A stretch of DNA of 64,000 nucleotides, taken from Nocardiopsis sp. FIRDI 009. GTDB lineage: Bacteria; Actinomycetota; Actinomycetes; Streptosporangiales; Streptosporangiaceae. Positions 9,890-19,157 of this stretch are shown here, one piece after another. Position 1 is the first letter of the stretch. Every line of letters starts with the position of its first letter. Under the pieces are notes generated by a model. That model was not told the origin of the DNA. It saw only the letters and a program-made list of their open reading frames with translations, and searched no databases. The position numbers were made by a program, and so were the translations under genes. The stretch lies in contig NZ_QPNC01000021.1 in assembly GCF_003386285.1 (NCBI RefSeq), positions 1 through 64,000 of the forward strand, in the 5' to 3' direction.

Positions 9890-10924
9890 ATGCCGAACAA
9901 CCTTGCTTTTCTCGGCCGGGACATGGCCGTCGACCTGGGAACGGCCAACACGCTCGTGTACGTGCGCGGGCGCGGCATCGTGCTGAACGAGCCGTCGGTC
10001 GTCGCCGTGAACACCTCCACGGGCAGGATCGTCGCGGTCGGCATCGAGGCCAAGCAGATGATCGGCCGGACCCCGACCAACATCACCGCGATCCGACCGC
10101 TCAAGGATGGGGTCATCGCCGACTTCGAGATCACCGAGCGGATGCTGCGCTACTTCATCCAGAAGATCCACCGGCGCCGCCACTTCGCCAAACCCCGCGT
10201 CATCGTCGCCGTCCCCAGTGGGATCACCTCCGTCGAACACCGCGCGGTCAAGGAAGCCGGGTACCAGGCGGGCGCCCGCAAGGTGTACATCATCGAGGAG
10301 CCCATGGCCGCCGCCATCGGCGCCGGGCTCCCCGTCCACGAACCGACCGGCAACATGGTCGTCGACATCGGCGGCGGCACGACCGAGGTCGCGGTCATCT
10401 CCATGGGCGGCATCGTCACCTCCCAGTCCATCCGCGTGGGCGGCGACGAGCTCGACCAGGCCATCATGACCTTCGTCAAGAAGGAGTACTCCCTGATGAT
10501 CGGGGAGCGCACCGCCGAGGAGCTCAAGATGGCGATCGGCTCGGCCTACCCCACGGGGGCCGAGGAGCTCCAGGCCGAGGTGCGCGGGCGCGACCTCATC
10601 AGCGGCCTGCCCAAGACCATCGTCCTGTCCGAGACCGACGTCCGCCAGGCGATCGAGGAACCGGTCACCGCGATCATCGACGCCGTCCGCACCAGCCTCG
10701 ACAAGTGCCCGCCCGAGCTGTCCGGCGACATCATGGACCGGGGCGTGGCCGTCACCGGCGGCGGGGCCCTGCTCCGCGGGCTGGACGACCGCCTGCTGCA
10801 CGAGACCGGCATGCCCATCCACGTCGCCGACAACGCGCTCGACTCCGTGGCCATCGGGTCGGGCACCTGCGTGGAGAACTACGAGCGCCTGCACCAGGTC
10901 CTGGTCCCCGAACGGCGGCGGTGA
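9890..10924 (+). CDS. mreB: Rod-shape actin homologue MreB
   Basis: 344 residues, full length. It is a bacterial actin that polymerises under the membrane and organises cell-wall synthesis. Phosphate-1 motif [13 protein letters not shown] is near residues 14-26, phosphate-2 motif [13 protein letters not shown] near 157-169, and the adenosine motif [13 protein letters not shown] near 284-296. It is first of a five-gene operon with mreC starting two bases after its stop. In sporulating actinomycetes MreB acts mainly in spore-wall assembly, and the same role is likely here. Confidence 0.95.
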   Translation: MPNNLAFLGRDMAVDLGTANTLVYVRGRGIVLNEPSVVAVNTSTGRIVAVGIEAKQMIGRTPTNITAIRPLKDGVIADFEITERMLRYFIQKIHRRRHFAKPRVIVAVPSGITSVEHRAVKEAGYQAGARKVYIIEEPMAAAIGAGLPVHEPTGNMVVDIGGGTTEVAVISMGGIVTSQSIRVGGDELDQAIMTFVKKEYSLMIGERTAEELKMAIGSAYPTGAEELQAEVRGRDLISGLPKTIVLSETDVRQAIEEPVTAIIDAVRTSLDKCPPELSGDIMDRGVAVTGGGALLRGLDDRLLHETGMPIHVADNALDSVAIGSGTCVENYERLHQVLVPERRR

Positions 10925-10925
10925 C

Positions 10926-11825
10926 ATGTTCCGCGACTCACCCAGGTCCCGGCTCGTCCTCGCCGTCCTCGTGGTGGCGGCCGTGGCCCTCCTCGTCCTG
11001 GACTCCCGCCCCGGACCGGACCCGGTCACCTCGGCCGGACGCGCCGCGGGCGAGTACGTCTTCACCCCGGCCGCCGCCGGCGTGGGCTGGGCCGCCGGGC
11101 CCGCCGTGTCCCTCTACGACGGTCTGCGCCAGGCCCCGCACGCGGCCGAACGCATCGCCGAGCTGGAGGCGGCCAACGCGGAACTCCAGGCCCGGCTCCA
11201 GGCGACCGCCAACGACGGCGAGCGCGCCGACCAGCTCGCCGAACTCCTCCACCTGTCCGGGCTCGGCGGATACGAGATCGTCCCCGCCCAGGCCGTCACC
11301 CGCGTCACCGCGCGCGGCCTCGCCCACACGGTGACCCTGGACGTGGGCACGGACTCCGGGGTCCGGCCCGACATGACGGTGGTCAACGGGCACGGACTCG
11401 TGGGGCGTGTCGTCGAGGCCGGAGCGAGCACCTCCACGGTCGTCCTGGCCACCGACGTCGCCTCGGCCGTCGGAGCGCGGCTGGAGGACACCCGCAAGAT
11501 CGGCGTCGTCCGGGGCGGCACGGTCCCGGGCGGCCCCGACGCCGAGCTCACCCTGGAGCTGTTCGACATGGAGGCCCCGGTGGAGGCCGGGGACCGCGTC
11601 GTCACGCTCGGCTCGCACGAGGGCGCCCCCTTCGTCCCCGGTGTCCCCATCGGCACCGTCGAGGAGGTCCAGTCCGCGCCGGGCGCGCTGAGCCGACTCG
11701 CCCGTCTCGCCCCCGCCGTCGACTTCTCCGCGCTCGATCTGGTGGGGGTGGTGGTCGCGGGCCCGGCCGAGGATCCGCGCGACTCCGTCCTTCCGCCCCG
11801 ACCCGAACCCGAGGGGGACCGATGA
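10926..11825 (+). CDS. mreC: Cell-shape protein MreC
   Basis: 299 residues. One N-terminal membrane segment (about 12-26), a coiled coil at about 75-105 (AERIAELEAANAELQARLQ), then the beta-rich extracytoplasmic MreC domain with VVNGHGLVGRVVEAG. It links MreB and the PBP2/RodA synthase. The start lies two bases after the mreB stop, and the ATGA at its end overlaps the mreD start, indicating coupled translation. Confidence 0.93.
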   Translation: MFRDSPRSRLVLAVLVVAAVALLVLDSRPGPDPVTSAGRAAGEYVFTPAAAGVGWAAGPAVSLYDGLRQAPHAAERIAELEAANAELQARLQATANDGERADQLAELLHLSGLGGYEIVPAQAVTRVTARGLAHTVTLDVGTDSGVRPDMTVVNGHGLVGRVVEAGASTSTVVLATDVASAVGARLEDTRKIGVVRGGTVPGGPDAELTLELFDMEAPVEAGDRVVTLGSHEGAPFVPGVPIGTVEEVQSAPGALSRLARLAPAVDFSALDLVGVVVAGPAEDPRDSVLPPRPEPEGDR

Positions 11826-12382
11826 GATCAGCGGCGACCCTGGTCATCGTGGCCGTCGCGGTGCTCGTCCAGGCCACCGCCGTCAACCGGGTCCAGTTCG
11901 ACTGGGGGCCCGGCCCCGACCTGGTGGTCGCCGCCCTGGTCGCGGTGGCCCTGACCGCCACCCCCGCCGCGGCGGCGGGCGCGGGCTTCGCCGCCGGTCT
12001 GGCGATGGACCTGCTCCCGCCCGCCGAACACCCGGTGGGCCGGTACGCGCTCGTGCTGTGCGTCGCCGCCTACCTGGTCGCCCTGCTGCGCGCCAACACC
12101 GGATCCCCGGGGGCGGTGGGTTCCCCGCCGTCGGCGTGGACCGGTATCGGGACCACCGCGGCCGTGTCGTTGGGCGTCGGCCTGGGGTACGCGGCCGTGG
12201 GGCTGGTGATGGGCGACCCGCGCGTGTCCCTCGGCGCGACGACGGCCGCCGTGGGCGTGGGCACGCTCCTGACGACACTCGTCTCCCCACTGGTCACGGT
12301 GCCCCTGCTGTGGGTCCGCAACGCGTTCACCGAAAGCGAGTTCGCCACCATCCAGGGGCCGACCGGCCTGGGAGGGTGGTGA
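11822..12382 (+). CDS. mreD: Cell-shape membrane protein MreD
   Basis: 186 residues, almost wholly hydrophobic, with about five or six membrane segments. It completes the MreBCD complex in the cytoplasmic membrane. Its ATG overlaps the mreC stop as ATGA. Sequence conservation in MreD is low, so the call rests on topology, length and position between mreC and the PBP2 gene. Confidence 0.88.
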   Translation: MRSAATLVIVAVAVLVQATAVNRVQFDWGPGPDLVVAALVAVALTATPAAAAGAGFAAGLAMDLLPPAEHPVGRYALVLCVAAYLVALLRANTGSPGAVGSPPSAWTGIGTTAAVSLGVGLGYAAVGLVMGDPRVSLGATTAAVGVGTLLTTLVSPLVTVPLLWVRNAFTESEFATIQGPTGLGGW

Positions 12383-12386
12383 CCCC

Positions 12387-14546
12387 GTGCGCAGACCACC
12401 GGTGGACCCCTCCCAGCCCGGCCGCAAGCTCGGCACGACGGGCATCGTCCTCGTCCAGATCCTGGTCGTGGCGCTGTTCGCGCTGCTGGGGGTGCGTCTG
12501 TGGTACCTCCAGGTGCCCAGGGGCGAGCACTACCGCGAACTCGCCGTGTCCAACCACCACCAGCGGCTGGTCGTCCCCGCCACCCGGGGCCAGATCCTCG
12601 ACGCCAGGGGCCGTCCCCTGGTGAGCAACCGGACCGAGCTGGTCGTGTCCGCCGACTACCACGAGCTCACCGGTATGGACGACGGCGGCGAGGCCGTCCT
12701 GTCCGACCTGTCCGAGGTGCTCGACGTCCCGCTGGAGGAGCTCCAGCAGCGGATGCGCCTGTGCGGCCCCGACGTCCAGCGCCCCTGCTGGCCGGGGTCG
12801 CCCTACCAGCCGGTCACCCTGGCCGAGGGCGTCGACGCGCCCGTCGCGCTGCACATCATGGAGCGGGCGGACGAGTTCCCCGGGATCACCGCCCAGGCGC
12901 ACGCCATCCGCGAGTACCCGGGCGGCGCGCTCGCCGGGCAGGTGCTGGGCTACCTCCAGCCGGTCACCCAGGAGGAGCTGGAGGCCCGCGAGGATCTGCG
13001 CACGCAGTTCACCGGAATCGACCACGTGGGCCGCGACGGGTTGGAGAAGGTCTACGACTCGCGGCTGCGCGGGACCGCCGGTCTGCGCACGCTCGGCGTG
13101 AACAACCACGGCCAGGTGATGGAGGTGATCTCCGACCGGCCGCCCGAACCCGGGATGCACCTGGTCACCCACCTCGACCTGGAGGTCCAGCGGATCGCCG
13201 AGGAGGCCCTCGCCCGGGGGATGGCCGCGGCCCGGCCGCGCTACAAGGCCGACGCCGGCGCCGCCGTCGTCTTGGACGTGCGCACCGGCGGCGTCGTGGC
13301 GCTGGCCAGTGTGCCGACCTACGACCCCAGCGTCTGGCAGGGCGGGATCGACCAGGAGACCTTCGACGAGATGCTCAGCGAGGAGGCGGGCGAGCCCCTG
13401 CTCTCCCGGGCGATCCAGGGCCAGTACCCGCCGGGTTCGACGTTCAAGGTGTCGTCGCTGTCGGCCGCCGCCGAGAACGGGTACTCACTGCGCAGCACCT
13501 ACGCCTGTCCCGGATCGGTCAACATCGGCGGGCAGAGCTTCTCCAACTACGCGGGGCAGGGTCATGGGTCGATCACGCTGCACCGGGCGATCGTGGTCTC
13601 CTGCAACACCGTCTTCTACAACTTCGGCTACCAGATGTGGCTGAGCGACGGCGGGCTGCACCCCGAGGGCGAGCCGGAGGAGGCCATGGCCAACATGGCC
13701 CGCGGCTACGGCTTCGGGTCGCCGACGGGGATCGACCTGCCCTACGAGACGAGCGGGCGCATCCCCGACCGCGAGTGGAAGCGCACGTTCTGGGAGGCCA
13801 CCCGGGAAACCAACTGCCACCGCGCCGAGCACGGCTACCCGGACGTGGCCGAGACCGACCCCTCGCACGCGGCCTACCTCAAGCGCCTCGCCCACGAGCA
13901 CTGCGTGGAGGGCTTCGAGTGGCGCGCGGGCGAGGCGGTCAACTTCGCCATCGGCCAGGGCGACGTGCTGGTCAGCCCCCTGCAACTGGCCAACGCCTAC
14001 GCGGCCATCGCCAACGGCGGCACCCGGTACGAGCCGCGTGTGGGCAAGGCGTTCATCTCCGCCGACGGTTCGGTCGTGGAGGAGATCGAGCCGGTCGTGG
14101 CCGGGCGTCTGCCCGTCAGCGACGAGACCCTGAGCTACCTCCAGGCGGCACTGACCGAGGTGCCCAAGGCGGGTACCGCGAGCGGCGCCTTCGGCGGTTT
14201 CCCGCAGGACCGGGTGTCCATCGCGGGCAAGACCGGCAGTGCCGACGTCGTGGGACGCCAGGTGTCCTCGTGGTTCGCCTCCTACGCCCCCGCCGACGAC
14301 CCGCAGTTCGCCATCGTCGTGCTGGTCTCCCAGGGCGGTACCGGTGGCGCGACCGCCGCGCCCATCGCCCGGGAGATCTACGAGGGGATCTACGGTTTCT
14401 CCGGCGAGGGCGCAGAGGAGGCGGACGCGGAGGACGCCGAGGACGACGACGGGGGCCGCACCGAACCCGCGCTGCCCGGCGGCGCCCCCTGGGAGGGCCT
14501 GCCCACGGTCCGCCCCGACGGTTCCATCGACCTCCTGGACCGGTGA
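12387..14546 (+). CDS. mrdA: Penicillin-binding protein 2 (class B transpeptidase)
   Basis: 719 residues. An N-terminal membrane anchor (about 14-36), the dimerisation domain with RGQILDARGRPLV, then the transpeptidase with STFK near residue 351 (catalytic Ser), SCN near 406 and KTGS near 615. It cross-links peptidoglycan during elongation and is the partner of RodA, encoded three bases downstream. A long acidic Glu/Asp stretch follows the catalytic domain at about 675-695. Start is GTG 12387, four bases after mreD. Confidence 0.93.
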   Translation: MRRPPVDPSQPGRKLGTTGIVLVQILVVALFALLGVRLWYLQVPRGEHYRELAVSNHHQRLVVPATRGQILDARGRPLVSNRTELVVSADYHELTGMDDGGEAVLSDLSEVLDVPLEELQQRMRLCGPDVQRPCWPGSPYQPVTLAEGVDAPVALHIMERADEFPGITAQAHAIREYPGGALAGQVLGYLQPVTQEELEAREDLRTQFTGIDHVGRDGLEKVYDSRLRGTAGLRTLGVNNHGQVMEVISDRPPEPGMHLVTHLDLEVQRIAEEALARGMAAARPRYKADAGAAVVLDVRTGGVVALASVPTYDPSVWQGGIDQETFDEMLSEEAGEPLLSRAIQGQYPPGSTFKVSSLSAAAENGYSLRSTYACPGSVNIGGQSFSNYAGQGHGSITLHRAIVVSCNTVFYNFGYQMWLSDGGLHPEGEPEEAMANMARGYGFGSPTGIDLPYETSGRIPDREWKRTFWEATRETNCHRAEHGYPDVAETDPSHAAYLKRLAHEHCVEGFEWRAGEAVNFAIGQGDVLVSPLQLANAYAAIANGGTRYEPRVGKAFISADGSVVEEIEPVVAGRLPVSDETLSYLQAALTEVPKAGTASGAFGGFPQDRVSIAGKTGSADVVGRQVSSWFASYAPADDPQFAIVVLVSQGGTGGATAAPIAREIYEGIYGFSGEGAEEADAEDAEDDDGGRTEPALPGGAPWEGLPTVRPDGSIDLLDR

Positions 14547-14549
14547 GCG

Positions 14550-15722
14550 ATGAGCACACACGTGGGTCTGCCCGGCCCCTCCCGGGCCCGGATCGGCCGA
14601 TCCGCGGCGGGCGCCGCGCGCCGCCTGGACCGGACGCTGATCGGCGCCGTGCTGGCGCTGTGCGTGATCGGTTCGCTGCTGGTGTGGTCGGCGACCCTGC
14701 CCGGTGACGGCAGCGGTCCGCTGGAGGCCACCGGGCACGTGCGCCGCCACCTGGCCCACCTCGCGGTGGCCTGGGTGCTGTGTCTGGCGGTGGCCTCGGT
14801 CGACTACCGGTCCGTGCGCGCCTACGCGCACCTGGTCTACGGCGCCACGGTGATCGCGCTGATCCTGGTGCTGACGCCCCTGGGCGCGGTGATCAACGGG
14901 TCGCGCGGCTGGATCGTGATCGGCGGGTTCCAGTTCCAGCCCAGTGAGCTGGCCAAGGTCGGCCTGGTGCTCATGCTGGCCACGCTCCTGGGGGAGCCCC
15001 GCGACGGCGAGACCAAGCCGATGACCCGGGACGTGCTGTACGCCCTGCTGGTGCTCGCCCTGCCGCTCACACTGGTGCTGTTGCAGCCCGACCTGGGGAC
15101 CACGCTCGTGTTCGGCGTGATCTTCCTGGGGGTGCTCACGATGTCGGGGGCCCCGATCGTGTGGGTGGCGGGCATGCTGGCGTGCGGGGTGGCGGCCGGG
15201 TTCGCGGTCTGGTGGTTCGACCTGTTGGAGCCCTACCAGCTGGACCGGCTGGCCACGCTGGTGGATCCGGCGGCGGACCCGCAGGGGGCGGGGTACAACT
15301 CGGCCCAGGCGCTGATCGCCGTGGGTTCGGGCGGGTTCGACGGCACCGGCCTGTTCCAGGGGGAGCAGACGCACGGGCGGTTCGTGCCCGAACAGCACAC
15401 GGACTTCATCTTCACGGTGGCCGGCGAGGAGCTCGGGTTCGTGGGGGCCGGGGCGATGGTCGCGCTGTTCACCGTGGTGTTCTGGCGGATCCTGCGGATC
15501 GCCCAGGGGTGCGACCAGCCCTACCCGCGCCTGCTGTGCGTGGGGGTGGCCGCGTGGTTCGCCTTCCAGAGCTTCATCAACATCGGGATGGGGCTCGGGA
15601 TCGTCCCCGTCACGGGCCTGCCGCTGCCGTTCGTCTCCTACGGCGGCACCGCCATCGTCGCCAACCTCGTGGCGCTCGGCCTGGTCCTGGCCGTGAGCTC
15701 GCGGGACCGCGGGTTCGAGTGA
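14550..15722 (+). CDS. rodA: SEDS glycosyltransferase RodA
   Basis: 390 residues with about ten membrane segments. It is the SEDS-family peptidoglycan polymerase working with the upstream PBP2. The family signatures GGFQFQPSELAKVGLVL and the C-terminal PLPFVSYGGTAIVANL are intact. ATG 14550 is four bases after the mrdA stop, so the two are cotranscribed and probably made in matched amounts. Confidence 0.93.
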   Translation: MSTHVGLPGPSRARIGRSAAGAARRLDRTLIGAVLALCVIGSLLVWSATLPGDGSGPLEATGHVRRHLAHLAVAWVLCLAVASVDYRSVRAYAHLVYGATVIALILVLTPLGAVINGSRGWIVIGGFQFQPSELAKVGLVLMLATLLGEPRDGETKPMTRDVLYALLVLALPLTLVLLQPDLGTTLVFGVIFLGVLTMSGAPIVWVAGMLACGVAAGFAVWWFDLLEPYQLDRLATLVDPAADPQGAGYNSAQALIAVGSGGFDGTGLFQGEQTHGRFVPEQHTDFIFTVAGEELGFVGAGAMVALFTVVFWRILRIAQGCDQPYPRLLCVGVAAWFAFQSFINIGMGLGIVPVTGLPLPFVSYGGTAIVANLVALGLVLAVSSRDRGFE

Positions 15723-15784
15723 TCCGCTCCGTGCGTCGGTAACCTGGAGAAACCGCACGTCCATCATCGACCGAAGGTCTCGCC

Positions 15785-17725
15785 ATGTCCGTCGAAAGCG
15801 TCTTCCCGCTGCTGGAGCCCCTGCTCGCGAAGGTGAGCAAACCCATCCAGTACGTCGGGGGCGAACTCAACTCCGTGGTCAAGGAGTGGGACGACACCTC
15901 GGTGCGTTGGGCGCTGATGTACCCGGACGCCTACGAGGTCGGGGTGCCCAACCAGGGGGTGCAGATCCTCTACGAGATCCTCAACGAGCGTGAGGGGGTG
16001 CTGGCCGAGCGCGCGTACGCGGTCTGGCCGGACCTGGAGGCGCTGATGCGCGAGCACGGCGTCCCGCACTTCACCGTGGACGCCCACCGTCCGGTGTCGG
16101 CGTTCGACGTGCTGGGGGTGAGCTTCGCCAGCGAGATGGGGTACACCAACCTGCTCACGGCGCTGGATCTGGCGGGCGTCCCGCTGTGCTCCGCGGACCG
16201 GGGCGAGGGGCACCCGATCGTGCTGGGGGGCGGTCACTCGGCCTTCAACCCGGAGCCGATCGCGGACTTCCTGGACGCCGCGGTGCTGGGCGACGGGGAG
16301 GAGGTCGCGCTCGCGATCACCGAGATCATCCGGGAGTTCAAGGAGGAGGGCGAGCCCGGCGGGCGTGACGCGCTCCTCCTCCGGCTGGCCGCGACGGGCG
16401 GGGTGTACGTGCCGCGCTTCTACGACGTGGCCTACCACGACGACGGCCGGATCGCCGCCTACACGCCCAACCGTCCCGGGGTGCCGGGCACGGTGCACAA
16501 GCACACCGTGATGGACCTGGACCGGTGGCCCTACCCCAAGAAGCCCATCGTGCCGACCGCCGAGTCGGTGCACGAGCGCTACAGCGTGGAGATCTTCCGC
16601 GGGTGCACCCGGGGCTGCCGGTTCTGCCAGGCGGGGATGATCACCCGCCCGGTACGCGAGCGCAACCGGGAGACCGTCACGAGGATGGTCGACGAGGGGG
16701 TGAAGGCCACCGGCTTCCAGGAGGTCGGCCTGCTGTCCCTGTCGAGCGCCGACCACAGCCAGATCGGTGACATCGCCAAGGGGCTGGCCGACCGCTACGA
16801 GGGCACCAACACGGGGCTGTCCCTGCCCTCCACGCGCGTGGACGCCTTCAACATCGAGCTGGCGGACGAGCTGACCCGGAACGGGCGCCGTTCGGGTCTG
16901 ACCTTCGCCCCCGAGGGCGGCAGCGAGCGGATGCGCCGGGTGATCAACAAGATGGTCACCGAGGAGGACCTCATCCGCACGGTGACCGCCGCCTACGCGG
17001 CCGGGTGGCGCCAGGTGAAGCTGTACTTCATGTGCGGGCTGCCCACCGAGGAGGACGAGGACGTCCTGGCCATCGCCGACCTGGCCACCGCGGTGATCCG
17101 CACCGGCCGTGAGGTGACCGGGCGCAGGGACATCCGGTGCACGGTGTCCATCGGCGGGTTCGTGCCCAAGCCGCAGACCCCGTTCCAGTGGGCGGGACAG
17201 ACTCCGCACGAGGTGGTCGACGCGCGCCTGCGCAAGCTGCGCGACCGGCTCCGGGGCGACCGCAGGTACGGAAAGTCCATCGGGCTGCGCTACCACGAGG
17301 GGCGGCCGTCGATCATCGAGGGGCTGCTCTCGCGCGGCGACCGCCGCGTGGGCCGGGTCGTGGAGGAGGTGTGGCGCGCGGGCGGCCGGTTCGACGGCTG
17401 GAGCGAGCACTTCTCCTACGACCGCTGGGTCGAGGCGGCGAAGACCGCGCTCGCCGACACACCGGTGGACCTGGACTGGTACACCGTCCGCGAGCGCGAC
17501 GAGGACGAGGTCCTGCCGTGGGACCACCTCGACGCGGGGCTGGACCGCTCGTGGCTGTGGCAGGACTGGCAGGACTCGCTGCACGGGGAGGAGTCGGTCG
17601 AGGTCGACGACTGCCGGTGGAACCCCTGCTACGACTGCGGTGTGTGCCCGAGCATGGGCACGGAGATCCAGATCAACGCTCCCGCGGACGGCCGTCCGCT
17701 GCTCCCGCTCACCGTGAAGACGTGA
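15785..17725 (+). CDS. TIGR03960-type B12-binding radical SAM protein
   Basis: 646 residues. An N-terminal B12-binding-like region is followed by a radical SAM core with FRGCTRGCRFCQAG, whose Cys275/279/282 bind the [4Fe-4S] cluster. Extra Cys near the end (PCYDCGVCPSMG) suggest a second metal site. It is the first half of an actinobacterial pair whose second half, a DUF2344 protein, is encoded about 390 bases downstream; in other bacteria the two are fused. The reaction is not established. Start ATG 15785 is 62 bases after rodA. Confidence 0.85.
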   Translation: MSVESVFPLLEPLLAKVSKPIQYVGGELNSVVKEWDDTSVRWALMYPDAYEVGVPNQGVQILYEILNEREGVLAERAYAVWPDLEALMREHGVPHFTVDAHRPVSAFDVLGVSFASEMGYTNLLTALDLAGVPLCSADRGEGHPIVLGGGHSAFNPEPIADFLDAAVLGDGEEVALAITEIIREFKEEGEPGGRDALLLRLAATGGVYVPRFYDVAYHDDGRIAAYTPNRPGVPGTVHKHTVMDLDRWPYPKKPIVPTAESVHERYSVEIFRGCTRGCRFCQAGMITRPVRERNRETVTRMVDEGVKATGFQEVGLLSLSSADHSQIGDIAKGLADRYEGTNTGLSLPSTRVDAFNIELADELTRNGRRSGLTFAPEGGSERMRRVINKMVTEEDLIRTVTAAYAAGWRQVKLYFMCGLPTEEDEDVLAIADLATAVIRTGREVTGRRDIRCTVSIGGFVPKPQTPFQWAGQTPHEVVDARLRKLRDRLRGDRRYGKSIGLRYHEGRPSIIEGLLSRGDRRVGRVVEEVWRAGGRFDGWSEHFSYDRWVEAAKTALADTPVDLDWYTVRERDEDEVLPWDHLDAGLDRSWLWQDWQDSLHGEESVEVDDCRWNPCYDCGVCPSMGTEIQINAPADGRPLLPLTVKT

Positions 17726-17779
17726 CTGCCGGGGGCGGTCCGGCATCCGTGCGTGACCGTCCAGTAGGATGCGCGCTCC

Positions 17780-17921
17780 GAGAGCTCTACCCCGTGGGGG
17801 AGCTCTCCGGAAGGAAGGAGTACGGCCCGGCGCCCCGCTCGCGCCGGGCCGTACGTGTAGTAGGACTCGCGGGGTGGGCGCGGGGTTGCCATCGGATCCG
17901 GATTTTCTCCGGATTTTTTTT
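17780..17921 (+). ncRNA. Candidate small RNA with canonical intrinsic terminator
   Basis: Between the radical SAM gene and its DUF2344 partner lies an ordered set of elements. A TAGGAT (17765-17770) could be a -10 box. Hairpin 1 pairs GAGAGCTC (17780-17787) with 17800-17807, with an inner CCCC/GGGG stem. An unpaired purine run AAGGAAGGAG (17811-17820) has no start codon after it. Hairpin 2 is a 13-bp stem (17820-17832 with 17842-17854). Hairpin 3, ATCCGGA/TCCGGAT (17896-17914), is followed by seven Ts. No ORF fits. This organisation suggests a roughly 145-nt RNA. Expression is unproven. Confidence 0.4.
17896..17921 (+). terminator. Intrinsic terminator with T-tract
   Basis: ATCCGGA (17896-17902) and TCCGGAT (17908-17914) form a 7-bp stem with a five-base loop, then seven consecutive Ts. 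A poly-T terminator is rare in DNA this GC-rich, and it ends the candidate RNA. Confidence 0.6.
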
Positions 17922-18115
17922 CGGGCCCTCCGCGTTCTGGTGGTGAATGCCGGTTCGCTCTCCGCCCGGATGGCATCGGGACTTTTCGACCGCAGGTCAG
18001 TGGGGGAGATACCGGTATGCGTGGTCCTGTTGGCGCATGTGCACCACCGCGCACCGTACGCTGAACAGGACTGAGGAACAGCCCCTTCAGGTCGCAGGCC
18101 GACCCCACCGGGGGC

Positions 18116-19000
18116 ATGAGGAAAGGAGTTGAGCTGCCCCCCGCATCCGAGGGCACCACCTCACCCTCCACCACCAGACCCGGCCAACGGCTCCGTGTCC
18201 GCTACGCCAAGCGGGGCCGGATGAGATTCGCCAGTCACCGCGACATCGCCCGGGCGTTGGAGCGCGCTCTGCGCAGGGCGGACGTGCCGGTCGCGTTCTC
18301 CGCGGGCTTCTCGCCGCACCCGAAGGTCTCCTACGCCGGTGCGGCCCCCACCGGGGTCGCCAGTGAGGCGGAGTACCTCGAACTGACCCTGGCCGAGGAG
18401 CGCGACCCCGAGCAGGTCAGAGCCGATATCGACGCGGCCATGCCCGAGGGCGTGGACGTCGTCGAGGTCGTCGAGGCCCACGGCTCCGGGATCGCCGACC
18501 GGCTCCAGGCCTCCGAGTGGCGGGTGGAGCTGGCGGGCGTCGACCCCGACGCGGCCGCTGCGGCGGCGAGCGCCTTCCTGGCCGCCGACAGTGTCGAGGT
18601 GGAACGGATGACGAAGAAGGGCCGACGCCGGTTCGACACACGCCCGGCGGTGGTCCGACTCGACGTGGTCGGCGTGCCCGACGGGCGCGCCCCAGGGGAA
18701 CAACACGCGACATATGCCATACTTCGAATGGTCGTTCGGCACACGACACCTGCCGTTCGACCGGACGACGTGCTGACCGGCCTGCGTCTCGTGGCCGACC
18801 TCGCGCCGCCGTCATCACCGTTGATGACCCGGCTGGCGCAGGGGCCACTGGACGAGACGACAGGTGCGATCGCGGACCCGCTCACCGCGGACCGGCCCGA
18901 CGCCCACACCACCGTGGGCACCGGATCCGTGGGCCAAGGTGACGAGCGGAGCGAGAACGCACCACGGCCGTCGGCGCCCATGACGGGACCGCGCCCATGA
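18116..19000 (+). CDS. TIGR03936-type radical SAM-associated protein (DUF2344)
   Basis: 294 residues. It opens with the DUF2344 core RLRVRYAKRGRMRFASHRDIARALERALRRADVP at about 22-55 and FSAGFSPHPKVSYAGAAPTG at about 60-79. It is the separate partner of the upstream radical SAM protein, fused to it in many genomes. The C-terminal 60 residues are low-complexity and probably disordered. ATG 18116 is the only good in-frame start near the conserved core, though AAAGGAG inside the first codons hints at internal initiation. It lies upstream of rne, as in other actinobacteria. Confidence 0.85.
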   Translation: MRKGVELPPASEGTTSPSTTRPGQRLRVRYAKRGRMRFASHRDIARALERALRRADVPVAFSAGFSPHPKVSYAGAAPTGVASEAEYLELTLAEERDPEQVRADIDAAMPEGVDVVEVVEAHGSGIADRLQASEWRVELAGVDPDAAAAAASAFLAADSVEVERMTKKGRRRFDTRPAVVRLDVVGVPDGRAPGEQHATYAILRMVVRHTTPAVRPDDVLTGLRLVADLAPPSSPLMTRLAQGPLDETTGAIADPLTADRPDAHTTVGTGSVGQGDERSENAPRPSAPMTGPRP

Positions 19001-19157
19001 GCGGCCCCAGGTGGGGTACATGGGCGCGACCACAGGACTTTGCCCCGGCGACACTCCGGTGCCGCCGGCGCTGACACAGCGACGACAGTTCTCGTGAGCC
19101 GCGCCGCCGACCGAGAGGTCGCGGCGCGCCCGGGGACTTTGACGGGAGACCGCCCGG

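Noticed and set aside
13485..15767. A 760-codon minus-strand frame opposite mrdA and rodA
   Set aside because: His/Arg/Gly/Val-rich antisense shadow without motifs; the + strand genes are unambiguous.
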